Positions 1-11,606 of a stretch of DNA of 64,000 bases are shown here, piece by piece (the first letter of the stretch is position 1; each line of letters opens with the position of its first letter). A program made the position numbers and the translations under genes. Under the pieces are notes generated by a model. The model had not been told where the DNA came from and searched no databases. It worked only from the letters and a program-made list of their open reading frames with translations. Location: positions 106,895,182-106,959,181 of the forward strand of contig CM035428.1 of NCBI GenBank assembly GCA_020310875.1. The letters run 5' to 3'. The stretch comes from Ceratopteris richardii. Taxonomy: Eukaryota; Streptophyta; Polypodiopsida; Polypodiales; Pteridaceae.

Positions 1-2415
1 TTTCATATATTGCTATGGGAGTCAAGAGGCATATTATACCTCAATTCAGATAATGTAGAACCTCTCCTCAAGCTTGTTTGGAGTTGGAGAATCTCTATTA
101 GAGTAGAAAACCTACTCAAAGAGCTCATCTAAGGAGATAGCAAAACACAAGGATGAAAGTTGGTGAATCTATTCAGTCACATATTTTAAAGCTTAAAGAT
201 TTATGAGATTAGTTACTCAATGTTGGAGTAAATATTTCCGATGAAGAGATGGTAAACACACTTGAAAAATCATTTCCATGTACATATCATGCTTTTGTTA
301 CTCATCTTACTCTTGGTACAAGAGATAGAGAACTTTCATTTGAAGATCTATAGTTTTTGTTACTTCAAGATCAAGAAAAGAGTATGGAAGAGAATGATGA
401 AGCCATCTAATCATTGTCAAATGGGAAGGAACAAAAGTCGACGAGTCTTTCTCTTGATGCTTCCTCTACACCCAAGGAAAAATCTTCGACTACATCTGAT
501 TCAAAGAAAGGAGTACGCCATTACTGTAAGAAACCATGTCATTTCATAACAGAATGCAAAACAAGTATTTTTAATGAGAAGAAGAAAGCATCATGTAATA
601 GTGATAAAGGTGATCCAAAACCTAAATCTTCAAAGGTAGATTCATATGCATGTGTAACTATTGAAGAATCTACCTAGCCCTTGTATGATATTCACATAGA
701 TGACCCTTTGTACTATTTCATCCACAGATGCCCCTATCCATATGCATTATTGATGGTTGGCTCGTTCACCCGATGATCATAGGGTTACCTCGTAACCATC
801 ACTTGCAACACCCACTCTTTCTCTATTTACTCCGCACCCATCCTAGCATGGCTTTATCACTTGCCCGATTAGCATATCCTTTTGCCTCACCTCTCCGTTT
901 CTCACGCACCTCAACATCCGCCGGAGTCATCCTCCCTTTCCCTACATTTAAGAAACCCATTGGGCCCTACATTTTCGCATCTTCCTACAAGGGCTAGCCA
1001 AGGTATGACCCCATTGTCTCCACCACCCACTCATTGAGTATGGGCCTGCTTAACCAATTCTTTTCCTGACCCTAGCATCACCATCCCATCACCTGTAGTC
1101 CAACTTACTTCCCCACACCCTCCACAGCCAATTCTCACTCCCTAAGTAGCCTCCCTATCGATCTCCATCAAGTTTGTACCCACTTCCCTTCCATGCCATT
1201 CCTCTCCTCCACCTTCCCCACACCGCTCACCTATCCATGCACCATCCCCTCCACAACATCATGCCCCTACAACCACATCTTCGATAGCCCATCCGACAAT
1301 CCTCTTTTCCTCGGTCTATTTTGTGATGCAAGTGTTGTTGTGCTTGATGGGGTAGATGTTGCATGTCACTCACTTGATTTCATCTCTGTGACAGCCGCCC
1401 TCCACCATCAATACACCTCCATGATAGATTGTATCCATTCATCCATCATCGCCTAGTGGCATGTGCTACATTCTTCATTGCGTGCGATGCAACACAAGTG
1501 CGACCGCTTCCACGATGAAGATGATTTGGTGAATTGGGCCCTTTTGAAGCTTCAAAAGCATCCTTCACTTGATCTCTATGATAGCCTTGCTTGTCACCTT
1601 GTTTGGCATGAAAGGGACCATCTTCACCACTCTATGAGTAGGTTTGTGGTTCCGATTGAGGAGGCATCTCTCATTTCTCCACATTCCCTAGATCACCCTC
1701 CACCATCGGCTAGAGATGCCCCTCCTAATGCTTGTTTTTAACCATGTAGCATTAAATGCAATCTTAGACAATCCTTTATTGTTTATTATAGAGCTACTAA
1801 GCATATGACATGTTGTAGAAAGGTATTTTCTTCCCTTTCTAACTCTTCAAGGAGAAGAGTGACCATTGTAGATGGTCATGATTTGGATGTTGTAGGTGTT
1901 GGAGAAGTAAAAAATTAAGTCTAGAGTAGGTGGAATTTTCACAATTTCCAATGTTCTTTATGGTCCACATATGAAGAAGAATTTACTCTCTATCTCTAGT
2001 TCTTGTCACATAGTTGCTAAGTTGCTTTTAAGAAAGATTCATGCTAGTCTCCTCATCTAATGAGAAGCATTGTATACTTCAAGGTGAAAACAGAAGTGGC
2101 ATGTTTATGTCATCCAAAATAAGTCATGCTAATATTGCTAGGTCTACTACACCTAAGGAGAATATGAAGTTATGGCATGCTAGATTTGGTCATATCAATT
2201 ACAAAGCTTTCAAGCATATCAAAGATCAAGGTATGATGGATATTTTTCCTACTTTTGCTATACCAAATGATGTAGAGTCATGTGAAGGATGTCTTGAAGG
2301 GAAGATTCACAAAATGTCTTTCAAGAATCATGGATATATTATGGCAACAAGGAAGTTGCAGATCATACATTCGGATGTGAATGGTTCGATGACAATAGAT
2401 TCTATTCAGACACAA
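1..2415 (+). mobile_element. Copia relic A, gag to gag-pre-integrase part
   Basis: The first 680 bases translate in pieces to a Copia gag: a UBN2-like stretch followed by a Lys/Ser-rich tail with a degraded zinc knuckle (YCKKPCHFITEC). From about 1745 the same strand resumes with a protease-like stretch (TKHMTC, then VTIVDGHDLDVVGVGEV) and a gag-pre-integrase domain (LWHARFGHINYKAFKHIK, then CEGCLEGK). The C-rich block 690-1745 lies between the two parts and is listed separately. At about 2415 the sequence switches to family B in mid-protease, so A is cut there. The element is clearly broken in many places, no LTR is visible, and the left end lies outside the window. Its age cannot be measured but the decay looks old. 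Confidence 0.75.
690..1745 (+). pseudogene. C-rich, coding-like block of unknown origin inside relic A
   Basis: This block is visibly richer in C and G than its AT-rich surroundings. One forward frame is mostly open across about 340 codons from about 704 to 1741, interrupted by a few stops. Its first half is Pro/Ser/Thr-rich. Its second half looks more globular (SVVVLDGVDVACHSLDF, then DRFHDEDDLVNWALLKLQKH, then DSLACHLVWHERDHLHHSM). I do not recognise the family. It sits between the Copia zinc knuckle and protease, which are normally contiguous, so it appears to be an insertion or a captured sequence. It could be a transduplicated host gene fragment, a piece of another element, or an accidental open frame. 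No introns, target duplication or terminal repeats were seen. Confidence 0.35.
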
Positions 2416-5400
2416 AGAATGGTTCTCTAATTATGCAGCAAAGTCTCTTCGTACCGTGAGACTTGGTGACTCTTACGAGTGTGATGTTGTGGGGATTGAA
2501 GATGTGGTTGTGCAGTTCATCGATGGTTCAAAATTTACTATGTATAATGTACACCCTGTACCTCAGTTATCATGCAGTTTGATGTCAATTGGTCAACTTG
2601 ATGACCTTGGTTACAAGTTGGTCTTCTATGCTCAGTCCTTTCGCATATCAAAGGGCAATATGGTTATTGCAAAAGGAAGCAAAGTTGGCTCACGTTATCC
2701 TTTATTTGTATCACAGAAAGAACACTTGTTAGCTGTTACTGAACAACCTATGGCTTGTATTTGGCATGGTCGTTTGGGCCATATATCGCATAGTGGAATG
2801 GAAAATCTTTCTCATTCTGGCTACCTACATGTGTTATCTTTCTCTGATTTTTCATTTTGTGAGCATTGTCAATATGGAAAGCAAACCAAAAATGTGCGTA
2901 GAATGCACATTGACTCTTCAATTCAGCCTTTAGATCTCGTTCATATAGATGTGTGTGGTCCTATGCCCATTAGGTCCTTAGGTGGTTCTCTCTACTTTGT
3001 CACTTTCATAGATGATGCTACTAGAAAAGTTTGGGTATGTCCTATCAAATCAAAGGATGAGGTATTCCCCACTTTTAGAAAATGACTTGCTTCAGTTGAG
3101 ACTGAAAAAGGAACTAAGCTTAAGGCTTTACGTTTAGATCATGAGGGTGACTATACCTCACATGAATTCAGCCTTTACTGCCAATCTAGAGGGATTCATA
3201 GAGAGTTTACAACTCCTTATACCCCAGTATAGAATGGTGTAGCTGAGAGGATGAATAGAACTATTCAAAGATAGAGTAGTCTCTATGTTGCATCATGCAA
3301 ACCTCTCACAAGGCTTTTGGGCAGAAGCAGTATTGGCTGCAATTCATGTGATTAACCTTTCACCTAGTACTGCCAAAGGTCTGAAAGTGGCACAAGAGTT
3401 GCGGACAGGGAAGCCACCATATTATGATCATCTTTGAGTTTTTGTGTGTGAAGCATATGTTCATATACCCAACAATCTTAGACAAAAGTTGGATCATAAG
3501 TCAAAGAAATGGATATGGTCGAGAAGGAAAATTTGGATATCACTTATGGGATCTTGAAACACGGACAATGATCAGAAGTAGTGATGTCATTTTCAATGAG
3601 TCTAAGATGCATAAACAACCCATTAATGAGGTTGAAGTGAGAAGAGTGGTGTTTGAGGATACTAGTCCTCTAGTTAGCATGCATAAAAATGTTGCACATA
3701 GGGATGTTCAAGAGAATGTCCATTCAGATCAGTCTGCACATGTTCCAGTTCAGCAAACATTGAGACATTCTACACGTGTCTCACATCCACCTGAAAGATA
3801 TGTTCCAGGTTTAGTTTTTGTTATGCTAACAGATGTCGGTGAGCCTTCTTGCTACAAAGAGGCTATGCAGACAGAGGATCATGTCAAGTGGGAGTGTTCC
3901 ATGGAGAGTGAGTTGGATTCTATTCACAAGAATGGTACTTGGGATTTAGCAACTTTGCCAAAGGGCAGGAAAGCTTTACCATGTAAATGGGTATATAAGC
4001 TGAAATTCACATCAGATAGTGCTTCTTCAAAGTATAAAGTAGGACTCGTTGCGAAGGGTTTTAAGCAACAACATGGTGTTGATTTCGAGGAAATCTTCTC
4101 TCTAGTGGTCAAGATGACTAACCTGCGCATGTTGCTTGGATTCGTTGCACTGGAGGACTTAGAGCTAGTCCAAATGGATGTGAAAATTGCTTTCTTGCAT
4201 GGAGATCTTACAATGAGATCTTGCAAGGAAAGTCTAGTTTGTAATCTTAAGAAGAGCTTGTATGGACTTAAATAGTCCCCTAGACAATGGTACCAAAAGT
4301 TTGATGCTTTTATGAAATCTCAAGGCTATTCTCGAAGAAATGAGGATCATTGTCTCTACACAAAGAGATGCTCAGATGGCAGCTTGATATGCTTGATACT
4401 TTATGTCGATGATATGTTGATTGTTGGGAAGTCCTCTTATGATTTGTCAGTTCTCAAAAAGAAATTGAGTCAGACATTTGATATGAAGGATTGGGGGGTG
4501 CCAAACATATTCTTGCCATGTGCATTACTTGTGATAGGAGTAAAAGATGCATATACTTGTCTCAAAGTGAGTACATATCAAAAGTACTTCACCGGTTCAA
4601 TATACAAGGTGGAAAGGCATTGAGTACACCTTTACCCACATATGTGAAATTGAGCAAGGATGATTGCCCCAAATCAAATGAGGAAAAGGAATTCATGACC
4701 AAAATTCACTATCAGTCTGTTGTTGGTAGTCTCATGTATGCTATGGTAGATACGAGACCAGACATTGCATTTGCAGTGGGAGTTCTGAGCAGATACATGT
4801 CTAATCTTGGGAAGAAACATTGGGAAGCAGTCAAGATGTCTTTGAGATATCTGAGTGGCACTAAGGACAAGTGTCTATGCTTAGGTAGAGGGAAAGCATC
4901 CATTATTGGTTACACAGATTCTGATTATGTTGGTTGTGTAGACAATCATAAGTCTACATCAGGGTACATTTTTCATTTTGTTGGAGGTGCTATCTCTTGG
5001 AGATCTCATCTTCAAGAATGTATAGTTGTTTCCACCACAGAAGCAGAGTATGTTGCAGCAAGTGAGGCATGCAAGGAAGCTTGCCTGTGATATGGGTTTA
5101 CCTCAGCATGTACCTCACTTGCTCAATGATAGTCAGAGTGCCATTGCTTTGGCTAAGAATCTGGTTTATCATGCAAAGACCAAGCACATTGAGGTGAGGT
5201 ATCACTTTATTAGAGATTGCTTAGCCACTGAGTGCATTATTCTTGAGAAGGTTCACACTCGAGATAATGTTGCAGATGCTTTGACTAAAGCTCTACCACA
5301 GGATAGCTTTCGACACTATTGTCACTTGATGGGGGTTACTTGATTCTTCATCTTACACAGTCACTTGTATACTCTGCAACATGCCCATCAGGTGGGAGGT

Positions 5401-5490
5401 ATAGTTTGTATACTTTCACTCAGGTATTCTTTATCATTCTTTATTTTTCTCCCATAGTTACTTTAGCCATGTTGGCCTTTAGTGGGAGAT
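2416..5490 (+). mobile_element. Copia relic B, protease to RNase H
   Basis: Domains appear in normal Copia order on the plus strand. The C-terminal protease region with its linker comes first (about 2456-2740). The gag-pre-integrase follows at about 2750-2900 (WHGRLGHISHSGMENL, then CEHCQYGK). The integrase core is at about 2930-3420 (DVCGPM, FVTFIDDATRKVWV). The reverse transcriptase is at about 3870-4700 (CKWVYKLKF, LYVDDMLIVG). RNase H is at about 4800-5340 (TDSDYVGC, STTEAEYVAA, AKTKHIEVRYHFIRD). A purine-rich tract (AGTGGGAGA) lies next to the LTR remnant. The copy is broken with many interruptions and lacks gag and the 5' LTR. The minus-strand element at 51558-54740 is a close relative: both share the protease segment ending in MRLGDSY. 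Confidence 0.85.
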
Positions 5491-5680
5491 TGTTACCGTT
5501 AGTGTCCGTGTCAAAGGCCAAATGGCCACTGGACACTTCCTTGTATATGTTCTTTAATAAAACATATAGTGGCCTGGTTAGTCACATATAGTAAGTTCGA
5601 CCACATTTGTAAGACCTAAGAAGTCTGTCTTCTTGCTCTTTTGTGTACTGCATTTTTTGTGTATTATGCAACTTTTGTTG
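5491..5680 (+). repeat. 3' LTR remnant of Copia relic B
   Basis: A purine-rich tract ends at 5490 and is followed directly by TGTTACCGTTAGTGTCC, the expected start of a 3' LTR. The LTR-like sequence runs into the inverted duplication at 5679 and has no visible CA end, so it is truncated. A short inverted repeat (AGTGTCC at 5501-5507, GGACACT at 5531-5537) flanks two GGCC boxes near its start. The exact right limit is uncertain because no second LTR of this family is present. Confidence 0.55.
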
Positions 5681-5762
5681 TATGTGAAGGCTGTATTTTG
5701 GGAAAAATGTAGCATTCTTCCTTGAAGGCTACATTTTTTCCAAAATACAGCCTTCACATACA
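5679..5762. repeat. Near-perfect inverted duplication (35-bp arms)
   Basis: Positions 5679-5713 and 5728-5762 are reverse complements over 35 bp with one mismatch, separated by a 14-base loop. The right arm is ordinary family-C gag-pre-integrase sequence, seen also near 33900, 38150 and 51400. The left arm is an inverted copy of it placed exactly at the broken end of the family-C relic, which suggests fold-back repair or template switching at a break. As RNA it could form a long hairpin. Confidence 0.85.
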
Positions 5763-7440
5763 TGTTTACAAGGTCCCTGAAGTTTGGTAAGAGAGGACAC
5801 CATATCAAATTTTCGCATGCATAGCAAACTAGCATAACTTAGATGACTAAAGTGTGCATGTCAAAGCTTTGCATCTAAGCTAGATCGATAATCTTGAACT
5901 ACACATGCTAAATCATTCACAGACTTTGCATATTCTATGATCTTCTACAACCCTTGATAAATTGCTAGAAGAAATAATAAGATTGCCATTTGAGAGATCA
6001 TGAACTATACATTTGTCATCAATAAATTTGAAAACCAAGCCAATCTTGGCTAATGCTAAAACTGACAACAAATTTTTCTTCATCATTGATACACAGAAAG
6101 CATCTAACAATGTGAAAGAACTACCATCACTAGTAATCAGAATGATCTTACCAACTCCCATTATAGGATAAGAGGAGTTGTTATCACATGTGACAATATT
6201 CCTTGTAGGGGTAGGCTTATGTGAACTAAAGAAGTTGTGCTATGAGATAATATGTTTGGTTGCCCTGCTATCAAAGTACCAAACATATGAGTCTATTACA
6301 GGCATACATTGGCCATGAGAAGATGGTTCATAGCTACATACAGTAGTGAACAACCATTCTTCATTCTACACAAGATTAAATGACTTGTTTTAGGTGTAGA
6401 GCTCTCTGCAATAACCATTCCAGCCTCTTTCTTCTTTGCCTCTTTTGCAACCAATTTTGGATAACTCTTTATGAAATGATCATTTCCTTTATAGTATTTT
6501 CAGAGCTTTTTCTACTTTTTTGTTCCTTTTCAATCTTTTTCTTCCTTCTTTGAATCTATACCATTAGGAGATTTCTACTTACTAGTAGATGTGCTCCATT
6601 TTCTTTTCCCTTTTGATTAGCTAAGAAAGCTTGAACGACAATATGCATAATGTTCATGTTCTACCTGGATTGATCTTCGTACAACAAAAAAAGACTATCT
6701 CCTCAAGTGTTGAGGCATTTGGATTGCCCTTCATCATCAATCAAAGAGAAGAAGCAAAACTCTGATATGAATCTAGAAGACCATAAGAATAGTTTGCGCA
6801 AAAGAACTATCAGGCAAGAATTCATCAACAAAAATCAACTACTACTTCAAATCTTTGATCTTTGTTAAAACACTATCCATGGAATCTTCTTCATTCATGT
6901 TCTCACTCCCCAACTGTTTTTTTTAGAGATAAGCACCAAAAGCCTCATTTATTTCCTCATATAAGGTTGTAAGTGTATCATCATTTGTTATCTTGCAAGA
7001 GGAAATATAAGGGATAATGGTATGTTTGATAGAAAAGGCTATCAATGCATGTTTTTGGGCATCTCTGCCATCCCAACTAAGTTTTTTTGCAATAGGTGCA
7101 ACACAAACCACAACATGAATAGGAACCTAAAGATCATCATCTTCAATGCCATCTACATCACCTTCAATTACTATATTGGTAGGTGTAGCAAGGCATTTTT
7201 CAATACCCTACACAATATTCCACAAAACTTTTGCTACCAATACATGATGCATTATATTTGCTGATAATGGGTAATGTACCATCCACCTTTTTCCTCAACA
7301 GCCAACATACAAAATGCATTGTTCTTTCAGCCATGGCCACTGACTAAATACCCTGATGTAGAAAAATGATTGTACCTCTAAAAGTCTAACAGAACCATCC
7401 CATTGAGCTCTGCTAAACAAAGTCTTATAAACTCTGAGAG
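5728..7440 (-). mobile_element. Family-C Copia relic, gag to gag-pre-integrase
   Basis: On the minus strand this reads as the 5' half of a family-C coding region. The gag start is near 7335, gag and its Lys-rich zinc-knuckle part cover about 6400-7330, protease covers about 5910-6310 (GVGKIILITSDGSSFTLLDA, NLLSVLALAKIGLVF), and gag-pre-integrase covers 5730-5880. It is collinear with 33900-35690 of the full-length family-C element. Integrase, RT, RNase H and both LTRs are absent. The relic is heavily decayed, with many interruptions, and probably older than the full-length copy. Confidence 0.8.
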
Positions 7441-7915
7441 CCCCTTAACAACCACCTAGCTAGAGGTAGGGCCACACCTATTTGGGAAACCATCTAGTTA
7501 GAAATTGTGTTACATCTTGTTGGGGGACCATCTAGCTAGAAGATTGGGGGTTGGGCGACTTGATTTTTTCATACCATTGCTTTGGTGTTTTCTTTCTCCT
7601 TCCACCACTCATCCTGATCATCCTCAATCTCCTCAACTTATCCACCATTCAAAAACATATATCATAGTATGTAGCGCTCCCACCATGGTCCATGACACAT
7701 ATCGAGACCTCAAAATTGAGTCATCTCAACCCCAAAAATGACTTCCATCAAGAGTTACCATTCAAGAAGGATAAAGTATTACTGCACCCCTATTTGAGGC
7801 TCATCCTCTGTACGAAGACTAGATGTGAGAGAAAATATAGAAGAGGAGATAAATTCCTATGATATTCTTAGAAAATAATTGGTTGTGTTTCTTATAGGAT
7901 GAGGCCTTAGTCCAA
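7441..7915. other. Unassigned AT-rich stretch with a short tandem repeat
   Basis: This stretch separates the family-C relic from the block attributed to gypsy H. It holds a small 38-bp tandem repeat at its left end. A 78-codon plus-strand open frame (7505-7741) has no recognisable motif. I see no LTR, primer-binding site or coding domain. Confidence 0.5.
7451..7541. repeat. 38-bp tandem repeat, about 2.4 units
   Basis: The motif ACCAYCTAGYTAGA recurs at 7451, 7489 and 7527, exactly 38 bp apart, with diverged sequence between. It is a short decayed tandem repeat of unknown origin. Confidence 0.7.
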
Positions 7916-10185
7916 ATAACATGGAAAAAGATGCCTTACTTGGGAGAGTAAGGCATCGGCTTGACTCTGCAAAAAAGCTTCTTGGAGGTAGAAGTCATTG
8001 GCGAGCGTCGCATTACGTCATAGCTTCATGTCCGCAATTTCTACATCAATGCGCGATAAGTGCTCGTCCTGGAAACCCAATTGTTTCTCTTTGTGCTCCA
8101 GCTCTTGAGATTGGAACTGCATGGTTTTATAAAAGTCTTGCCTCTCTTTCCGGATGGCTTCGACATCCTTCTTCAACTGAATATTGCGGCCAATTTCTTC
8201 TTTCAGAGAGCGACTTGTCTGAAAGAGCTCTTCAATGACTTTCTTTAATTCAATTTTGGCTTGTAAGGCTAATTCCGCCATCTCTTGACCCTTTTGCTCT
8301 AGCGTAGCAAAATCAGCGCGCATGGTCTCTAGGAGATTACCCAAAGCGGTCATGGCATCCTCCTTGTCGATTACGATCTGAGTTAGCTTACTAATCTCAT
8401 CATCACGAGCTGTAATGATGGCATTCTTTTCATTCAACTATGCTAGGAGACTTCGAATCTGTTCCTCGAGTGAACTAGCTTCGGCTTTGGCTGTGAGCAC
8501 CTCTTCCTAAAGTGGTGTGATGTCCGCTTCAAGCATGTCCACCTTGGATTGGTACTTCTATCGGAGGGATTGTTGGGCAAATTGTAGGTGATGGGGGGGA
8601 TGGTGGAAAGATGAATAAGATAATTGCCAATCTGAGCTAGTTGGGCCAATGAATCAGGTACAATAGAGGTGGAGATTGGCTGAGACGGGTTAGCAAAAGC
8701 TGTGGTGGACGACGAAGGGGGAAAATAATCAGGGGAGGAAGGAAGAGGACATGCTATCGAATGGCATGGTGAGGGAGGAGGGCTAGGCGGCAAGGGCACC
8801 TTTGAGGGAGAAAGAGGCAGAGGTAGGTTTTGGGGTGAAGAGAGCAAGGCAAGAGTGGTTACCACAAGAGGCGAGACATCAGGTTGAGCAGTCACCTCCT
8901 CAAGTTGCGCTGTCTCTGTAAGTTGATCAACTTCCGTGACCGTGGTGGGCGGGATGAGGTTGTGGCTGCACGACCGTATCATCAGGGTGAACCTCTTCAA
9001 GGACAGTGTCACGATCAACTTGGTCTTTAGGGGATGATGGAGCATACATAATCTGAGCAGAAGAAGCAGTATCCTGCAACTTAACGGTCGAGGATGGCTA
9101 TGCCTTACTGTGAGAGGGGCTCAATTTGCGGCACTTCCCCTTAAAGAACTGCAGGAGATCATCGTCGTCATCGACCTCCATCATTTGTACGGACTCCTCA
9201 TGGAAGAGAAGGGTATTCAAGGGAGGAGGTTGCGCAGCCTGAATTGTCGAGAGGAGGAATGTCAGCAAATGTGGCAATCGTGTTCGAGGGATATCACCCT
9301 TTGCCAATTGCCGAGAAACTGCCTGGCATTCCCGATGAATGCGCCGAAAGAAAGATGAAGCAAAATTAACTACTTCATGCGCAGCGGCATCGATCATGGA
9401 ATAGAAGTGGCGAGAAATGCCGTATGTGCATTTTTGCAGGTTAAGTGCAACTACAAGAAACTGTAGTGCAGTGCACTCCGATTCAGGGCGACAAAGAATG
9501 GCGAATTTGTTGGAAGAGTGATGTAGGAAAAGTTCTTTCATGGTTGACAGCGGTAAGAGAGGTCCATCTACACTACCTTCCTAAGGGATGTGGAATCCCT
9601 TAACGGCTGTAGTTAGGGTGACTACGACATGCGGCTTAAGACAGGTGAGTGGCCAACAAGCTTCAGTAGCGGGAGTAGCAGTAATGGCAGATATGATCTA
9701 TGCAAAGAAAGGATGGAAGTCAACCGAATGCCAGGGAAGTTCAACGAATGCCAAAAGGCCACGAGTGCACAAAAACTTGCTCAATTCCGGAGCGAGGCCA
9801 GCACGGAAGGTAGCAATGTTAGCCAAAGCTGCCATGGCGAGTACAAGAGCACGAAGACAGTAGGTAACACAAAACACGCAATCGCACAAAAACTCAATAG
9901 AAAAAAAAAGTGGGGAGAATGGGATTAAGTAAAAACATCGAATGGACATGCGGGAAGAAACATAATCATCACCCAATGTTGAAAATATACATTCTTAATG
10001 GTGACATGCACGCATTAATAGAATCTTAGACACATAAGGTGGCTACTAATCATGGTTAGGTAAGAAAACAAAAATATTACGATCAGTCAGTCAACTGGAA
10101 CACGTGGACAGGAAAGGAACATCGAGCCAAAATAGTGGTATAAATCGGGCAGAGAATAAAGATACCGATAAAGCATCATGATGAA
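7916..10185 (-). pseudogene. Extra coding-like block downstream of gypsy H pol
   Basis: Downstream of the H integrase on the same strand there is about 2 kb of coding-like sequence that is not gag or pol. In transcription order it holds an Ala/Leu-rich, apparently helical region (about 9975-9100) that ends in an acidic run (MMEVDDDDDLLQFF) and a basic patch (KGKCRKLSPSHSK). Next comes a Pro/Ser-rich region (about 9045-8450). Last is a strongly heptad-like coiled coil of about 140 residues (8437-8018; for example IELKKVIEELFQTSRSLKEE). I do not recognise the family. Some plant gypsy lineages (Athila, Tat/Ogre types) carry additional open frames, so this may be an accessory ORF. It could equally be a separate fragment, because no 3' LTR of H is visible to its left. 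It is broken. Confidence 0.45.
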
Positions 10186-10559
10186 GAAGGCATGGGATAA
10201 TAGGGACGAAGCTTCGATCTATTGATCGCCTTAGGGAGAAGGGTACCAGTTAACGTGGATAACCGAAACATAGCAGATCCAACCTATGATTCAATATGGT
10301 AAGGACCAAACCATTGAAGTTTGAACTTGCCCGCTGAACGATTAGATTTAGCATTATAGAACATAACTAATTGTCCTTTGATAAAAACAAGAGTGCGAAG
10401 AAACTGATCATGTGCCTTGGCTTATCGCAGTTGGACTTCTTGCAGCATTAGAAAACTTTCCAAGCGTTGTTTCTCCAAGGATCGCAACATCTCCAACCAG
10501 AAAGGAAAAGATTCCTTTGGTAAGAGCTTATGTTCTAGTGCCACCCTGAGGCTGGGTAC
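10186..10559 (-). pseudogene. Gypsy H integrase C-terminal part
   Basis: Read on the minus strand, this piece continues the H integrase beyond the F insertion. It contains a GPY/F-like module (KFKLQWFGPYHI) and ends with a Lys/Arg-rich tail (INRSKLRPYY). It abuts F with the target duplication GGTAC at 10555-10559, matched at 17112-17116, so it belongs to the same element as 17112-22921. Confidence 0.75.
10555..10559. repeat. Target-site duplication of F, left copy
   Basis: GGTAC directly precedes the left LTR and is repeated exactly at 17112-17116 after the right LTR. Confidence 0.9.
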
Positions 10560-11593
10560 TGTTGGAGTTTATTGATCTCCAAAGTACAGCTAGAAGTAGG
10601 TGAAACCCAACAGGACCTAGTTGACTTTTTTACAAACTTGTATGCACAGACCAATTTTCTTGCAGAGCAAATTGCTCTTTACTCACTTAGAATTTTCCAA
10701 AACTGTTTTCACACACATAAACTAGACTCTAAGATCTTTCCAACAAGATATAGAACACCTCAAATGGATAAATACACAATGAGCTATGACCTCTGCAATA
10801 TGCAGCTTTAATGGAGACCTTGAAATAGAGATGAACCTAAGGACACACATCACTTGCAGAGACTACTGCTCTTAACTCACAACTCCAATGACTTTGACAC
10901 TTTCAAGAATACAAGTAGACTTAAAGAGCTTTCTAACAAGCCAAAGAAAACATGATTTGGGTACATACACAAGGAGCTATGACCTCTGCAAGTTTGAGGT
11001 TTAATGGAGACCTTCAGCAGGGATAAAAAACAGAGAACACACACTACTTGCAGAGAGTATTGCTCTCAGCTCACAAATCCAATGATTATAAAAATTTACA
11101 GGAAGAAAGTAGACAGTTAGACCTTTCCAATGAGCTATGAAACATGTAATTTGGATATATAATGAGGGAGATACAAGCTCTGCAATCTCTGCATACAAAA
11201 CTACAGCAGTGTAGAGATACACATATGACTCTCTTGGACATCCCACAAGATCACGACTTTTCTCCTCTTTTTATAGCATGCGAGACTAATCTAAAACCTT
11301 CCTAATACATCTAAATTCGTGGTAGACACTTGGATGGAGGTATTACATGAGTCAAGTTCTCAAATAAGCAAAGTATTGATGGACTTTGAGAACTAGCCAC
11401 ATCGACCTTCCACTAGGACACCACTGAAGCTCCCTTGTGACTCACTAATTTGACTCACCATGTTCTAGAACTCACGTGGTATTTTTGCTACATTTTGTGA
11501 ATAATATGAGCCTTCTTGAAGTATTTGAAGACTTCCCAAAGGTATTTACATAATTTGAAACTTGTACCCTACATAAAACAAATGTTCATAACA
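10560..11593 (-). repeat. 3' LTR of Copia F
   Basis: This is the left copy in the window and the 3' LTR in the element's own orientation. It runs from TGTTGGAG to AACA and is nearly identical to 16079-17111. A TATA-like TTTTTATA (TATAAAAA on the minus strand) lies at 11268-11275. Confidence 0.93.
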
Positions 11594-11606
11594 TTCTCCC
11601 CCTCAA
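11594..11606 (-). other. Polypurine tract of Copia F
   Basis: TTCTCCCCCTCAA next to the 3' LTR reads as a purine run (TTGAGGGGGAGAA) on the element's sense strand, the usual second-strand priming site. Confidence 0.8.
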
